Shown: positions 24,839 through 34,059 of the stretch, piece by piece
Layout of the letters: the number at the start of each line of letters is the position of its first letter
How positions within the stretch are numbered: position 1 is the first letter of the stretch
DNA from: JASHPR01 sp963749145
Lineage (GTDB): Bacteria > Actinomycetota > Actinomycetes > Streptosporangiales > Streptosporangiaceae
Assembly (NCBI GenBank): GCA_963749145.1
Contig: CAVVLN010000005.1
Span: 434,001-498,000, forward strand
DNA: 64,000 bases
Reading direction: 5' to 3'
Translations under genes and position numbers: made by a program
Notes under the pieces: model-generated
What the model saw: the letters and a program-made list of their open reading frames with translations, nothing else
Told to the model about the DNA's origin: nothing
Database searches by the model: none

Positions 24839-27388
24839 CTAGCCACCCCGGGCGCGCGCGGCGAGCACCTGCAGCAGGATCGCCCGCTGCTCGAGCAGCA
24901 CCAGCCGGAGCGGCTCGCCCAGGTCATCGCGGCCCGCGGCCGCCTCGGTGGCGGCGATCGTCGCCGCGTCGGCCAGGATGGCCGGGTAGAGCAACCGGGC
25001 CAGACGCCCGGCCGCGCTGACCTCGCGGCCGGCGAGGGCAGGCAGGGCCTCGGCGAAGTAGCGGTCGCGGTAGGGCGCGAGGATCGCCTCCTGCCCCGGC
25101 ACCCAGACCCCGCGCGCGTGCGCCAGCGCCATCCGCCGGGACTGCCCGGGGGCCAGTGCCGCGGCCCAGGCCGCCTCCTTGGCCGCCGGGTCCGGGCGCA
25201 GCGCGCGGCAGGTGGCGCGCTGCGCCTCGCCGCCGACCGGGTCCGCCGCCGCGAACGCGTCCAGGTCCTCGTCGCCGGCCAGGCCGTGGGGGGACAGCGT
25301 GGCCAGGGCCTGGCCACGCAGTTCCAGGTCGGCCTGGACGCCGTCGGGCAGCGCGGTTGCGCCCAGCCACTCCCGCAGCAGGCTGAACTGGCCCTCGCCC
25401 TGAGCGGTGGCCGCGAACGCGACCGCGAGCACGCGCTGGGTCCGGCTGCCTGGCCGCGCCCGGCGGGCGCCCTCCAGCGCGGCGGCCGCCACCCGCTCGC
25501 GCAGCGCCGGCCGGCGGGCTGGCCCGGCGTAGTAGTCGGCACCGGTGACGACGTGCCGGACCAGCTCGGCGACGCCGGCGGGCGGCCGGCCGCCGCCGAT
25601 GCGGCGGGCGACCAGGTCGGTGAACTCGGCCACGCCCAGCTCCGCGGCGGTGGTCATGTCCCACGCGGCGTTCCAGCACACGGCCTCGGTCAGCGGGTCG
25701 TCCAGGTCCAGGGCGCAGGCCAGCAGCGCGCGCAGCGACCGGCCGTCGAACCTGATCCTGGCGAAGGTGAGCGCATCGTCATTGGCGATGATCGCGTCGG
25801 GCGCCACCGTCCCGGCCAGCTGCGGCACCTCGGCCCGGCCGGCCGACAGCTCCGCGGCGACGGTGCCGCGGCGGCGCAGCGTGCCGCCGTCGAGCTCGTA
25901 CAGCCCGATCGCGACACGGTGCGTGCGCAACGTCTCCTGGCCGGGCGGCGGCTCCTGGACGATGGCCAGCGACGTGACGGTGCCGTCGGCCGCCAGCGTC
26001 AGCTCCGGCCGCAGCAGGTTCACCCCGGGTGTGCGCAGCCACTGCCGCGACCACCCGCTCAGGTCGCGGCCGCTGGCCGCCGACCAGCAGCCGACCAGGT
26101 CGGCCAGGGTCGTGGACGCGCCGCCGAACCGGGTCAGGTACTCGCGCAGCCCGGCCCGCAGCGCGTCGTCGCCGATGAGCACGGCCAGCTGGCGCACCAC
26201 GCTGGCGCCCTTGGCGTAGGTGATGGCGGCCGGCCGGCCCAGCGCCTCGGCGGCACTGGCCACCGGCGAGGACACCGGCTGGGTGCTGGGCAGGCTGTCG
26301 GCCCGGTAGGCAGCCTCCTGCTCGCGCAGGCAGAACGCGCGCCACGGCGAGTCGATCCCGAGCACCTGCTCCCCGGCCACGTAGCTGAGGTAGGTCGCGA
26401 GCGCCTCGGCCAGCCACAGGTCATCCCACCAGCGCCCCTCCACCAGGCAGCCGAACCACAGGTGTGCCACCTCGTGCGCGAGCACCAGCGGGGCGAAGTC
26501 GTCGCCGGGGTCGGTCATCCGCTGCAGCAGGGTCTCGTTGACCGCCATCACCCCGGGGAGCGACACCGCGAGCGGGCCGAGGTCGGGCGCGAACACTGTG
26601 TCGTACTTGGGATACGGGCAGGCCACGCCGAGCAGCCGCTCGTAGCAGGCGAGCGCGGCACGCACCACGGCGACCACCCGGGCCATGCCCGCGGACCCGG
26701 TCAGCGACCGCCGGCATCGCACGCTCATCCGGACGGCTCCGCCAGCGCCCCGGTAGTCCTGTTCCGCAGCCGTGACGTACGGCCCGGCGCACAGCGCCAG
26801 CTCATACGGCTTCATCCCCGGGACGGTCGCGAACCGCCAGGTTCCCGCCCCGCCGTCAGCCGGCCGGTCGGTCACCGCGCCGTTGGCCACGCATTCCCAG
26901 CCCGCCGGGACCGACACCGCGAGCGTGAGATCCGCGCGCAGGTCCGGCTGGTCGAAGCAGCAGAACACGCTGGGCGCGCTGACCGGGAAGCACTGGCCGA
27001 GCACATAGTCAGCCCCGTCCGCCGCGTCGCCGAACCGCGACAGCCCGCGGCCGTCTAACGAGTAAGGAAACTCCGTGTCGACCATCAGCACGTTCGCCGC
27101 GCTCAGCCCGCGCAGGTGCAGCCGCCCGCCCGAGACCGTTCGGCCCGGGTCGAGGTGCTGCCCGTTGCAGATCACCCGGGTCACGGCGGGCGCGCGCACG
27201 TCCGCGAAGGTCGCGGCGCCGGGCTCCCGGCACCGGAACCGGATCACCGCGCGCGAGCGGACCAGGCCGGGGTCGGCGGTGAGGTCAAGAAGCACGGCGT
27301 ACGACTCGACCTCCAGCAGCGCGGCCCGGGCCTCGGCTTCGGCCTGCGTACATCCCCGAGGGAAGTCCCCGTTAACCCCAGCCGCCAC
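24839..27388 (-). CDS. pepN: M1 family aminopeptidase N
   Basis: 849 residues, normal for actinobacterial PepN. Zinc site His305-Glu-X2-His309 in LAHEVAHLWFG and Glu328 in WLAEALATYLS. The exopeptidase GAMEN motif is altered to GVMAVNE in SLPGVMAVNETLL. The C-terminal ERAP1-like helical domain covers about residues 500-849. It trims N-terminal residues from peptides in the cytoplasm. The motif change may shift specificity; a second, canonical copy elsewhere is likely. Confidence 0.9.
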   Translation of the reverse strand: MAAGVNGDFPRGCTQAEAEARAALLEVESYAVLLDLTADPGLVRSRAVIRFRCREPGAATFADVRAPAVTRVICNGQHLDPGRTVSGGRLHLRGLSAANVLMVDTEFPYSLDGRGLSRFGDAADGADYVLGQCFPVSAPSVFCCFDQPDLRADLTLAVSVPAGWECVANGAVTDRPADGGAGTWRFATVPGMKPYELALCAGPYVTAAEQDYRGAGGAVRMSVRCRRSLTGSAGMARVVAVVRAALACYERLLGVACPYPKYDTVFAPDLGPLAVSLPGVMAVNETLLQRMTDPGDDFAPLVLAHEVAHLWFGCLVEGRWWDDLWLAEALATYLSYVAGEQVLGIDSPWRAFCLREQEAAYRADSLPSTQPVSSPVASAAEALGRPAAITYAKGASVVRQLAVLIGDDALRAGLREYLTRFGGASTTLADLVGCWSAASGRDLSGWSRQWLRTPGVNLLRPELTLAADGTVTSLAIVQEPPPGQETLRTHRVAIGLYELDGGTLRRRGTVAAELSAGRAEVPQLAGTVAPDAIIANDDALTFARIRFDGRSLRALLACALDLDDPLTEAVCWNAAWDMTTAAELGVAEFTDLVARRIGGGRPPAGVAELVRHVVTGADYYAGPARRPALRERVAAAALEGARRARPGSRTQRVLAVAFAATAQGEGQFSLLREWLGATALPDGVQADLELRGQALATLSPHGLAGDEDLDAFAAADPVGGEAQRATCRALRPDPAAKEAAWAAALAPGQSRRMALAHARGVWVPGQEAILAPYRDRYFAEALPALAGREVSAAGRLARLLYPAILADAATIAATEAAAGRDDLGEPLRLVLLEQRAILLQVLAARARGG

Positions 27389-27413
27389 GCCAGCATCCTA
27401 AGCCTCTGATCGC

Positions 27414-27755
27414 TCACGGCTGACGGTCGTACCCGGCGACCAGGCGCTTGGGGGCCTTGCGCCGCCACGACTCTTCCAGGAGTTCGTGCACGCGACGGTC
27501 CGGCGCCGCCGCCAGGCGGACCCGCAGCCCCCTGATCCGCTGCCCCCACCGCAGCGGCTCGAACGCGTCCGGGTTCTCCGCTGCCGACGCCTCCACCTCG
27601 AGTTCGTCGACGAACACGTGCAGGTGAGCGCCGTCCGGGGGCACCGTGGCGAAGATCTTGCCGCCGATCCGGAACGAGGACATGTCGAAGTGCGGCTCCT
27701 CGGTCGCCCCGGGCAGGGACAGGGCAAACCTGCGGGCACTGGCCAGGTTGCTCAC
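27414..27755 (-). CDS. MmcQ/YjbR family protein
   Basis: 113 residues. ARRFALSLPGATEEPHFDMSSF with GGKIFATVPPDG and VHELLEESWRRKAPKRL is the MmcQ/YjbR (CyaY-like fold) pattern, often labelled a DNA-binding protein without strong proof. Solitary gene between pepN and a divergent hydrolase. Function uncertain. Confidence 0.85.
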   Translation of the reverse strand: MSNLASARRFALSLPGATEEPHFDMSSFRIGGKIFATVPPDGAHLHVFVDELEVEASAAENPDAFEPLRWGQRIRGLRVRLAAAPDRRVHELLEESWRRKAPKRLVAGYDRQP

Positions 27756-27846
27756 CAGGCCAGGCTAACCGGCGGCACAATTGACCCAGCGGCCGCCAGG
27801 TCGGGCGGGCCGTCGCGGGATGCCGCGGACAGGGGAGGGGCCGAGG

Positions 27847-28653
27847 ATGCCGATCGTGCCGGCGAACGGAATAGAGATCAACTACGAGGTGCAGGGCGAC
27901 GGCGAGCCCATGGTGCTCATCCCCTACCTCGCGGCGGACCAGGCCTGCTACGCGTTCCAGGTGGCGGAGTACGCCAAGCACTTCGCGTGCTACAGCGTGG
28001 ACCTGCGCGGCGCGGGCCTGACCAGCAAGCCGGACGGCACCTACACCACCGAGCTGCTCGCCGACGACATCGCGGCGTTCATGCAGGCGGCCGGCATCGA
28101 GCGGGCGCACATCTTCGGGCTGTCCCTGGGCGCCGCGGCCGGCATGTGGCTGGCCGCCAAGCACCCCGAGCGGGTCAAGTCCCTGTCCCTGCACAGCGCC
28201 TGGGACCGCACCGACCCGTTCCTGCGCGCGGTGGTCGGGGGCTGGCGGGTCATGGCCGAAGGCCTGGGCAGCGTGGCCGAGATGGTGATCCAGGGGATCT
28301 TCCCCTGGTGCTTCACGCCGGAGATGTACGCCGCCCGGCCCGAGTACGTCGACTCCCTGGCCGACTTCGTCCGGAGCCGGCCGATGCCGCCGGTCGACGC
28401 GCTCGTACGCCAGTCGGGCGCGGTGCTGACCCACGACGCGCGGGAAGTGCTCGGCGGGGTCCAGGCGCCCACGCTGGTCACCTTCGGGCGGCACGACGCG
28501 GTGACGTCCACCCGGTTCGCGGACCCGATCAGGGCGGCCATTCCGGCCAGCGAGCTGATCGTGTTCGAGGACTGCGCGCACGCGCCCATTTACGAGAACG
28601 TCGACGAGTTCAACCAGCTGACCCTGGAATTCCTGCAGCGACACTCGGGGTAA
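27847..28653 (+). CDS. Alpha/beta-hydrolase
   Basis: 268 residues. Nucleophile Ser in the elbow FGLSLGAAAG, acid in FGRHDAVTS and His in EDCAHAPIYEN; the oxyanion region is LIPYLAADQA rather than HG. ATG 27847 is preceded by a purine-rich GGGGAGGGG. General esterase, lactonase or similar; the substrate cannot be told. It stands alone. Confidence 0.88.
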   Translation: MPIVPANGIEINYEVQGDGEPMVLIPYLAADQACYAFQVAEYAKHFACYSVDLRGAGLTSKPDGTYTTELLADDIAAFMQAAGIERAHIFGLSLGAAAGMWLAAKHPERVKSLSLHSAWDRTDPFLRAVVGGWRVMAEGLGSVAEMVIQGIFPWCFTPEMYAARPEYVDSLADFVRSRPMPPVDALVRQSGAVLTHDAREVLGGVQAPTLVTFGRHDAVTSTRFADPIRAAIPASELIVFEDCAHAPIYENVDEFNQLTLEFLQRHSG

Positions 28654-28757
28654 CGTCCGGTACGCTGATCCCGCGGGCATTGGCACCAATTGTTAACCGA
28701 AGCGCCAGCCATTCGTCACCTGCCCACGCCCGCCACGTACCGCACGGGCACTAGGAC

Positions 28758-31073
28758 ATGTTTATGCGAATTCCAGCCCTGGGTCATCGCTTGCTGCGAG
28801 CGGCCGCGGCGGGCGGGGTGGGCGTGCTCACCCTGGCCGGCATCGCGGTCCCCACCTCGATCATCGCCGCGCCCCCCGCTCAAGCCAGCGGGCTCACCAT
28901 CACGAGCTCCGGGCTGCGGCCCGGGGCGATCAAGCACGTATGGCTGATCATCCTGGAGAACAAGTCCTACGACGCCACGTTCACCGGGCTGAACCAGAAC
29001 AGCTACCTGTGGAAGACGCTGCCGGCCCAGGGGGTGCTGCTCAAGCACTACTACGGGACCGGCCACTCCAGCATGGACAACTACATCTCGCTGGTGTCCG
29101 GGCAGGCGCCCCAGGAGGACACCCAGGAGGACTGCAGCGTCGCGAACAAGCTGATCGGTCCGGACTCCGACATCCTGAACTCCGGATCGGTGTTCACCAA
29201 CAAGAACTACGGCCAGATGAACTCGCCGGCCAACGCCTCGCAGCCGAGCGGTGCCAACGCGCCGCTCGGCGAGAACGGGTGCTCGTACCCGACCGCCGTG
29301 CCGACGCTGTTCAACCAGTTCAACGCCGCGGGGGTGACCTGGAAGGGATACGCGCAGGACATCGGCGGCGCGCAGACGCCGGGCTCGACGCAGTTCGTGC
29401 CGAACACGGTGCCGGACCGGGAGGCGGCGACCTGCGCCGGGCCGGGGACGTCGGCGAACAACCCGGACACCAACCCCACCGACATGGAAGGCGACTATCC
29501 GCCGGGCGTCACGACGTTCACCGCGGCGCAGCCGGACGACCAGTTCGTGACCAAGCACTTCCCGTTCCCGTGGTTTGAGTCCCTGACTGGCGCGGTCAAC
29601 GCGAGCGGCCCGGACACCCCGCCGCTCAACGAGCCGTCCAACGGCGGAACAAACTGCGACGGGAACCACATCGCCAACCTGGACAACCCGGCCGACGGCC
29701 TGGTGCACGACCTGCAGAGCGTCAAGACGACCCCGGACTTCAGCTGGATCACCCCGGACAACTGCAGCGACGCCCACGACGCCGTCTGCCACGGCAACAA
29801 CCTCTCCGGCGCGTTCAGCGCCGACGGGACGCCGGACTACAACTCGCCGATCCCCTACGACCCCGAGTCGACCACGCCGAAGAACTACACCGGCGGACTG
29901 TACGCATCAGACCTGTTCCTCGAGTACTACATCCCGCTGATCGAGCAGTCGCCCGCGTTCAAGCAGGGCGGCCTGATCGACATCACCTTCGACGAGGCGT
30001 TCCCGGCGTTCACCTACACCGGCAACAGCTTCAACAACGCCAACGACTACGGCCCGACCTCGTCCGACCAGCCGAACTACACGGCCAGCATCGTTTCAGA
30101 CACGGCCGGCGAGAACCTGTACGGCCGTAATGTCCACTACGAGCCGACCGGGCCGAACTCCACGCTCGGCACCAACGCCCAGGGCGACCAGCTCTATCCC
30201 GGCCCGGGTAACAACGCCTTCATCGACCGGCCGCCGGCGTGCACCCAGACCACCCCGGTCCTGGTGCCATCGGACTGCGTGCCCGGCATCGTGCGAGGCG
30301 GCGCGGGCAGCCCGCCGGGAGCCAGAACCGACACGGTCACCGGCGCGCCCGGATCGAATGTCATCGCCGACAACTCGATCCTGGCCGACGACACCGGGCG
30401 CGCGGTCACCGGCACCAGCATCCCGGCGAACTCGTTCGTCGGCGCGGTGACCGACACCGGGCCCGACTTCCCGACCACGAACACCGGGTCCGCGACGACC
30501 GGATCGTTCCAGCTGGTCAGCCAGAACGGCAGCCCCGTCGACCCGACCGGCCCGGTGACCAGCATCACGCTGAGCGCCGAGGGCGACCCGTCGGACCTGG
30601 CACCGGGGGAGACCCCCGACCCGCTGTTCAACGCCACGCTCCCGACGACCGGCGGCGGGGACACGGGCTCCGTCCTGATCAGCCCGTTCATCAGGCCGGG
30701 CACGGTCTCTGACGTGTACTACAACCACTACAGCTGGCTGCGCACGATGGAGGACATCTTCGACGTCACGCGCGGTCACGACTACGCGCGGCTCCCGGCC
30801 GGCACGGTGTCCGGCGGCCTCGACGGGCTTGGCCACCTCGGCTATGCGGCGCAGCCCGGCCTGCGGCCGTTCGGCCGCGACGTGTTCAACAACCCGAACG
30901 GCTACGGCCAGTACCACCTGGACGCGTTCGCCACACTGGGCGGCGCGGCCTCGGGCCCGATGTGGGAGCGGACGTCGCTGGCCGCGGGGGTGCCGCTGCT
31001 GGCCCTGGCCGCCATCGGCGGCAACGTCTGGTACCTGCGCCGCCGGCGCGGGACGCAGCACGGGATGCCATGA
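28758..31073 (+). CDS. Secreted, membrane-anchored phosphoesterase (phospholipase C/acid phosphatase superfamily)
   Basis: 771 residues. A signal peptide (LLRAAAAGGVGVLTLAGIAV to AQASG) is followed by IKHVWLIILENKSYDATF, the metal-binding start of the phosphoesterase family; YYGTGHSSMDNYISLVSGQ, LIDITFDEAF and HYSWLRTMEDIF are further active-site segments. About residues 490-640 form a Thr/Gly-rich insert. A C-terminal helix LAAGVPLLALAAIGGNVWYL and Arg-rich end anchor it. Start ATG 28758, or 28764. Coupled by ATGA to a lipoprotein gene. Confidence 0.9.
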   Translation: MFMRIPALGHRLLRAAAAGGVGVLTLAGIAVPTSIIAAPPAQASGLTITSSGLRPGAIKHVWLIILENKSYDATFTGLNQNSYLWKTLPAQGVLLKHYYGTGHSSMDNYISLVSGQAPQEDTQEDCSVANKLIGPDSDILNSGSVFTNKNYGQMNSPANASQPSGANAPLGENGCSYPTAVPTLFNQFNAAGVTWKGYAQDIGGAQTPGSTQFVPNTVPDREAATCAGPGTSANNPDTNPTDMEGDYPPGVTTFTAAQPDDQFVTKHFPFPWFESLTGAVNASGPDTPPLNEPSNGGTNCDGNHIANLDNPADGLVHDLQSVKTTPDFSWITPDNCSDAHDAVCHGNNLSGAFSADGTPDYNSPIPYDPESTTPKNYTGGLYASDLFLEYYIPLIEQSPAFKQGGLIDITFDEAFPAFTYTGNSFNNANDYGPTSSDQPNYTASIVSDTAGENLYGRNVHYEPTGPNSTLGTNAQGDQLYPGPGNNAFIDRPPACTQTTPVLVPSDCVPGIVRGGAGSPPGARTDTVTGAPGSNVIADNSILADDTGRAVTGTSIPANSFVGAVTDTGPDFPTTNTGSATTGSFQLVSQNGSPVDPTGPVTSITLSAEGDPSDLAPGETPDPLFNATLPTTGGGDTGSVLISPFIRPGTVSDVYYNHYSWLRTMEDIFDVTRGHDYARLPAGTVSGGLDGLGHLGYAAQPGLRPFGRDVFNNPNGYGQYHLDAFATLGGAASGPMWERTSLAAGVPLLALAAIGGNVWYLRRRRGTQHGMP

Positions 31074-31693
31074 GCCTGCTCGCCCGGCAGGCAGCACGCC
31101 CGGCCCGGCCCGGCCTCCGTCACCACGGCGGAGGCCCGGGCCGGGCCGTCGGCGTGGCCATCGCCGTGCTGCTCCTCATCGCCGCGGCCGGCTGCGGCGC
31201 GGCGGCCAGCCAGAGCCAGAACCATTTCGGCGGCTATCCGTCCTTCCTGCCGGCCAGCACCCTGCACTACCACGACGACATCGTGCTGACCGGCACCGTC
31301 CGCCGGCCCGCCCTGACCACCGAGGGCGACGGGGTCGAGGCGGTGACGTCGCACTGGTCGGTTCTGGTGGTCGTGACCGGTCCCCAGGTGCCCGGGGAGG
31401 GCCTGCCCTACCAGGCCCCGGCGACGACCTGCACCTGGGTCGTGACCATGTCCAAGGCAACGGGGCCGGTGCCGATCTCGCCGTCCGACTTCACCAGCAT
31501 TGACGACCAGAACCGCGTCTACCGGCCCGCGTTCGTCCCCGGGCAGCCCGAGCCGCCGGGCATCCTGCACCCCGGGATGACGGTGCGGTTCGAGCTTCGC
31601 GCCGTCATGGCCACCGGGGAGGGGCTCATGCGCTGGGCTCCGGACGGCCAGAACATCGTCGCCAAGTGGGACTTCGTGGTGGAGAACGACTGA
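31070..31693 (+). CDS. Putative lipoprotein
   Basis: 207 residues from ATG 31070, overlapping the phosphoesterase stop as ATGA. The hydrophobic stretch AVGVAIAVLLLIAAAGCGA ends in a lipobox with Cys; the mature part is a beta-rich domain (LHYHDDIVLTGTVRRPALTT, VRFELRAVM) of no known family. Likely surface-bound and functionally tied to the phosphoesterase. Stops 8 bases before the convergent amidohydrolase end. Confidence 0.75.
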   Translation: MSLLARQAARPARPGLRHHGGGPGRAVGVAIAVLLLIAAAGCGAAASQSQNHFGGYPSFLPASTLHYHDDIVLTGTVRRPALTTEGDGVEAVTSHWSVLVVVTGPQVPGEGLPYQAPATTCTWVVTMSKATGPVPISPSDFTSIDDQNRVYRPAFVPGQPEPPGILHPGMTVRFELRAVMATGEGLMRWAPDGQNIVAKWDFVVEND

Positions 31694-31701
31694 TCCGGGG
31701 A

Positions 31702-32910
31702 TCAGGGCCCGAAGAAGACCCCCTCGCGGCGGTCGTAGTCATAGGCGTAGATCTCGCGACCGTCCAGGAAGGCCCGCTCGGCGCGGCTGGTCACGTCCAG
31801 CGGATCGCCGGACCAGATCACCAGGTCGGCATCCTTGCCGGGCTCGAGCGAGCCGATCCGGTCGGCGACCCCGATGATGCGCGCCGGGTTGATCGTCACG
31901 GCCTGCAGCGCGGTGTCGCGATCCAGGCCCTCCTTGACCGCCAGGCTGGCCTGGTGGATCAGGAAGTGGATGGGCACCACCGGGTGGTCGGTCGTGATCG
32001 CGATCGTCACCCCGGCCGCGGCCAGCCGCCCGGGATTGGCCAGGGACCGGTTGCGCAGCTCGACCTTGGACCGGCTGGTGAACAGCGGGCCGATGATCAC
32101 CGGGATGGACTCGGCCGCCAGCAGGTCGGCCAGCAGGTGCGCCTCGGTGCCGTGGTCAATGACCAGGTCGTAGCCGAACTCGCGGGCGATCCGCATTGCG
32201 GTCGCGATGTCGTCGGCGCGGTGGCAGTGCTGGCGCCACGGGATCTCCCGGCGCAGCACCATGCCCAGCGCCTCCAGCCCCAGGTCGCGGTCCACCGGCT
32301 TGCGCTCCGCTGGCGGCTGCTCCTGCGCCGCGGCCAGCCGGGCCAGGTAGTTGGCGGCCTGGACGAAGGCCTCCCGGATGACCGCGGCCGTGCCCAGCCT
32401 GGTCGAGGGGGTCTCGTGCCGCTCGCCGTAGACGCGCTTGGGGTTCTCGCCGAGCGCGGACTTCAGCCCGGCCGGGGCCCGCAGCACCATCTGATCGACC
32501 ACCCGGCCCCAGCACTTGACCGCCGCGGTCTGGCCGCCGATCGGGTTGCCGGATCCGGGGTTGATGTTCACCGCCAGCACGCCGCCGCCGATGGCGTCGC
32601 GGAATCCCTGCTCGGCCGGGTTGATCCCGTCGATCGCCCGGACATAGGGGGTGACCGGCTTGGTCATCTCGTTGACGTCCCGGCCGGCCCAGCCCTCGGC
32701 CTCCTCGTGCAGGCCGAGGTGCGCGTGGGCGTCGACGAACCCGGGCAGCAGCCACTTGCCGGACGCGTCGATGACCTCGGCATCGGCCGGCACGGCCAGA
32801 TCCTCGCCGCCCACCGCGACGATCTTCCCCTGGTCGACCAGGACCGTCCCGCCGTCGATGGGCTGGCCTGTGACCGGAATGACCCGTGCGCCGGTTATCG
32901 CCGTGCTCAT
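31702..32910 (-). CDS. Amidohydrolase (imidazolonepropionase-like)
   Basis: 402 residues. PGFVDAHAHLGLHE supplies the metal His-X-His; further ligands are in QHCHRADDI, LVIDHGTEAHL and ITTDHPVVP (catalytic Asp). The N-terminal composite domain opens TAITGARVIPVTGQPIDGG. It hydrolyses a C-N bond of a cyclic or amide substrate; the exact one is unknown. Single gene. Confidence 0.9.
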   Translation of the reverse strand: MSTAITGARVIPVTGQPIDGGTVLVDQGKIVAVGGEDLAVPADAEVIDASGKWLLPGFVDAHAHLGLHEEAEGWAGRDVNEMTKPVTPYVRAIDGINPAEQGFRDAIGGGVLAVNINPGSGNPIGGQTAAVKCWGRVVDQMVLRAPAGLKSALGENPKRVYGERHETPSTRLGTAAVIREAFVQAANYLARLAAAQEQPPAERKPVDRDLGLEALGMVLRREIPWRQHCHRADDIATAMRIAREFGYDLVIDHGTEAHLLADLLAAESIPVIIGPLFTSRSKVELRNRSLANPGRLAAAGVTIAITTDHPVVPIHFLIHQASLAVKEGLDRDTALQAVTINPARIIGVADRIGSLEPGKDADLVIWSGDPLDVTSRAERAFLDGREIYAYDYDRREGVFFGP

Positions 32911-32970
32911 TCCAGTGAGGCTACCGCCCGGGCCGGTCCATGATCAACAGTCGGCGCGCGGCGGATAGGG

Positions 32971-33048
32971 CGTGGCGGGCCAGGCGTGCGGCGGGCCAGG
33001 CGTGCGGCGGCCCAGGCGTGCGGCGGGCCAGGCGTGCGGCGGGCCAGG
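32971..33048. repeat. 16-bp tandem repeat, five copies
   Basis: CGTGCGGCGGGCCAGG is repeated head to tail at 32985, 33001 (one change), 33017 and 33033, with a 14-bp copy at 32971. It lies between the starts/stops of flanking genes and holds no gene. Copy number may vary among strains. Confidence 0.8.
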
Positions 33049-33064
33049 CGCGCGGGGAGGGGGG

Positions 33065-33451
33065 TCAGGCCCGGAGCATGCTCTGGTACACGGTTAGCAG
33101 CGCGGCCTTCTGCTCGTCGCCCAGGCGCTCGTCGGCGCCGATTGCCGCCTCCACCGAAGACGCCGTCGGCTCGCCGGCGGCCCCGCTCGAGTCATCGCGC
33201 GGCACGCCCGCGGCGGAGTCGAGCAGGCCCGCCTGGGCCAGCAGCGTCTCGGCGGACACGTTGAGCGCGCCGGAGATCAGCTTGAGCACGCGGACCGACG
33301 GCTGGTGCAGTCCGCGCTCGATCTGGCTCAGGTAGGGGTTGGAGAGCGTCGTCCTCTCCGCGAGCTGGCGCAGCGACAGGTTGGCGAGCTTGCGCTGATT
33401 GCGGATGAAGGCGCCCAGGGCCTCCATCTGAGCGTTCCAGGATTCGGTCAC
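33065..33451 (-). CDS. XRE-family regulator, Rv0474-like
   Basis: 128 residues. HTH region MEALGAFIRNQRKLANLSLR to LAERTTLSNPYLSQIERGLH and SVRVLKLISGALNVS (about residues 9-68) resembles mycobacterial Rv0474, the regulator beside hbhA. The C-terminus is short and acidic. It follows the HbhA-like gene in the same orientation but has its own promoter dyad at 33483-33500, which also occurs before the HbhA-like gene; autoregulation plus control of that gene is inferred. Confidence 0.88.
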   Translation of the reverse strand: MTESWNAQMEALGAFIRNQRKLANLSLRQLAERTTLSNPYLSQIERGLHQPSVRVLKLISGALNVSAETLLAQAGLLDSAAGVPRDDSSGAAGEPTASSVEAAIGADERLGDEQKAALLTVYQSMLRA

Positions 33452-33482
33452 TGTCGCCTCGGTTGGTCGGTACCACGGGCCG

Positions 33483-33500
33483 TGCTTAGCATAGTAAGCA
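33483..33500. promoter_or_regulatory. TGCTTA-N6-TAAGCA operator upstream of XRE gene
   Basis: TGCTTA (33483-33488) and TAAGCA (33495-33500) form a perfect dyad 32-49 bases before the regulator start. The same layout is found at 33903-33920. Confidence 0.65.
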
Positions 33501-33501
33501 A

Positions 33502-33537
33502 ACCCCGCGGCGAACCGGAACCGGCCCGCCGCGGGGT
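33502..33537 (-). terminator. Hairpin after the HbhA-like gene
   Basis: ACCCCGCGGCG (33502-33512) pairs perfectly with CGCCGCGGGGT (33527-33537) around a 14-base loop, 26 bases beyond the HbhA-like stop. No U-run follows, as usual in actinomycetes. It would separate the two transcripts. Confidence 0.6.
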
Positions 33538-33563
33538 GTGGTGGCGCTAGGTGCGGTCGCGGG

Positions 33564-33884
33564 TTACTTGGCCGCGCCGTTCTTCTTGGCGGGGGCGTCG
33601 CTGTTCCCGGGCAGCAGCGGTGCGGTCGCGTGCAGCACGTCCTCGGCGAACTTCCGCTGGCCAGCCAGCAGCTTCTCGGCGAAGTCGTAGGCGTTCGCGA
33701 CGAGCTCCTCCGGCTTGGGCAGCTTGTCGGTGAACGGCAGGTTCATCTCGGGCAGCGGCGGGGTGATCGTCCGGACCGTCTCAGCCCAGGTCTTGATGGC
33801 CTCGATAACGGCCTCCTGGCTCCGGCGGACCGTCTTCAAGATCTCGGCCTGCACTTCCTGGCCGACGTTGCGGGTCTCGGTCAT
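33564..33884 (-). CDS. Phasin/HbhA-like helical protein
   Basis: 106 residues, nearly all helix: GQEVQAEILKTVRRSQEAVIEAIKTWAET, then ELVANAYDFAEKLLAGQRKFAEDVLH, and a short Lys-ending tail PAKKNGAAK. This is the N-terminal part of HbhA-like proteins and also the plan of phasins, without the long Lys/Pro/Ala heparin-binding tail of M. tuberculosis HbhA. Adjacent XRE gene matches the Rv0474-Rv0475 arrangement. Likely binds lipid or polymer granules or the membrane. Confidence 0.75.
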   Translation of the reverse strand: MTETRNVGQEVQAEILKTVRRSQEAVIEAIKTWAETVRTITPPLPEMNLPFTDKLPKPEELVANAYDFAEKLLAGQRKFAEDVLHATAPLLPGNSDAPAKKNGAAK

Positions 33885-33902
33885 GGTTCCTCCTCAAGTC
33901 TC

Positions 33903-33920
33903 TGCTCACTATATTAAGCA
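33903..33920. promoter_or_regulatory. TGCTCA-N6-TAAGCA operator upstream of HbhA-like gene
   Basis: TGCTCA (33903-33908) and TAAGCA (33915-33920) are 19-36 bases before the HbhA-like start, with AT-rich centre CTATAT. Eleven of the twelve half-site bases equal those of the dyad before the XRE gene. Confidence 0.65.
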
Positions 33921-34059
33921 CATTCGGTAGATTTGTCAAGCGGGAACCGGCCGGATGGCCGGGCGGCGGCCCGGCCAGGGTTCCCCCCGCCGGGCCGCCG
34001 TGTCCGAGCCGGGCTCAGCCGGGGGCGCGGATCCCGGCCGGGCCTTCCAGACGCCCGCG

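Noticed and set aside
24818..27058. 746-codon frame antisense to pepN
   Set aside because: Low-complexity Arg/Gly/Pro product; pepN has full catalytic motifs.
32911..33064. Small gene in the repeat-rich gap
   Set aside because: Only tandem repeats; open frames arise from the 16-bp unit.
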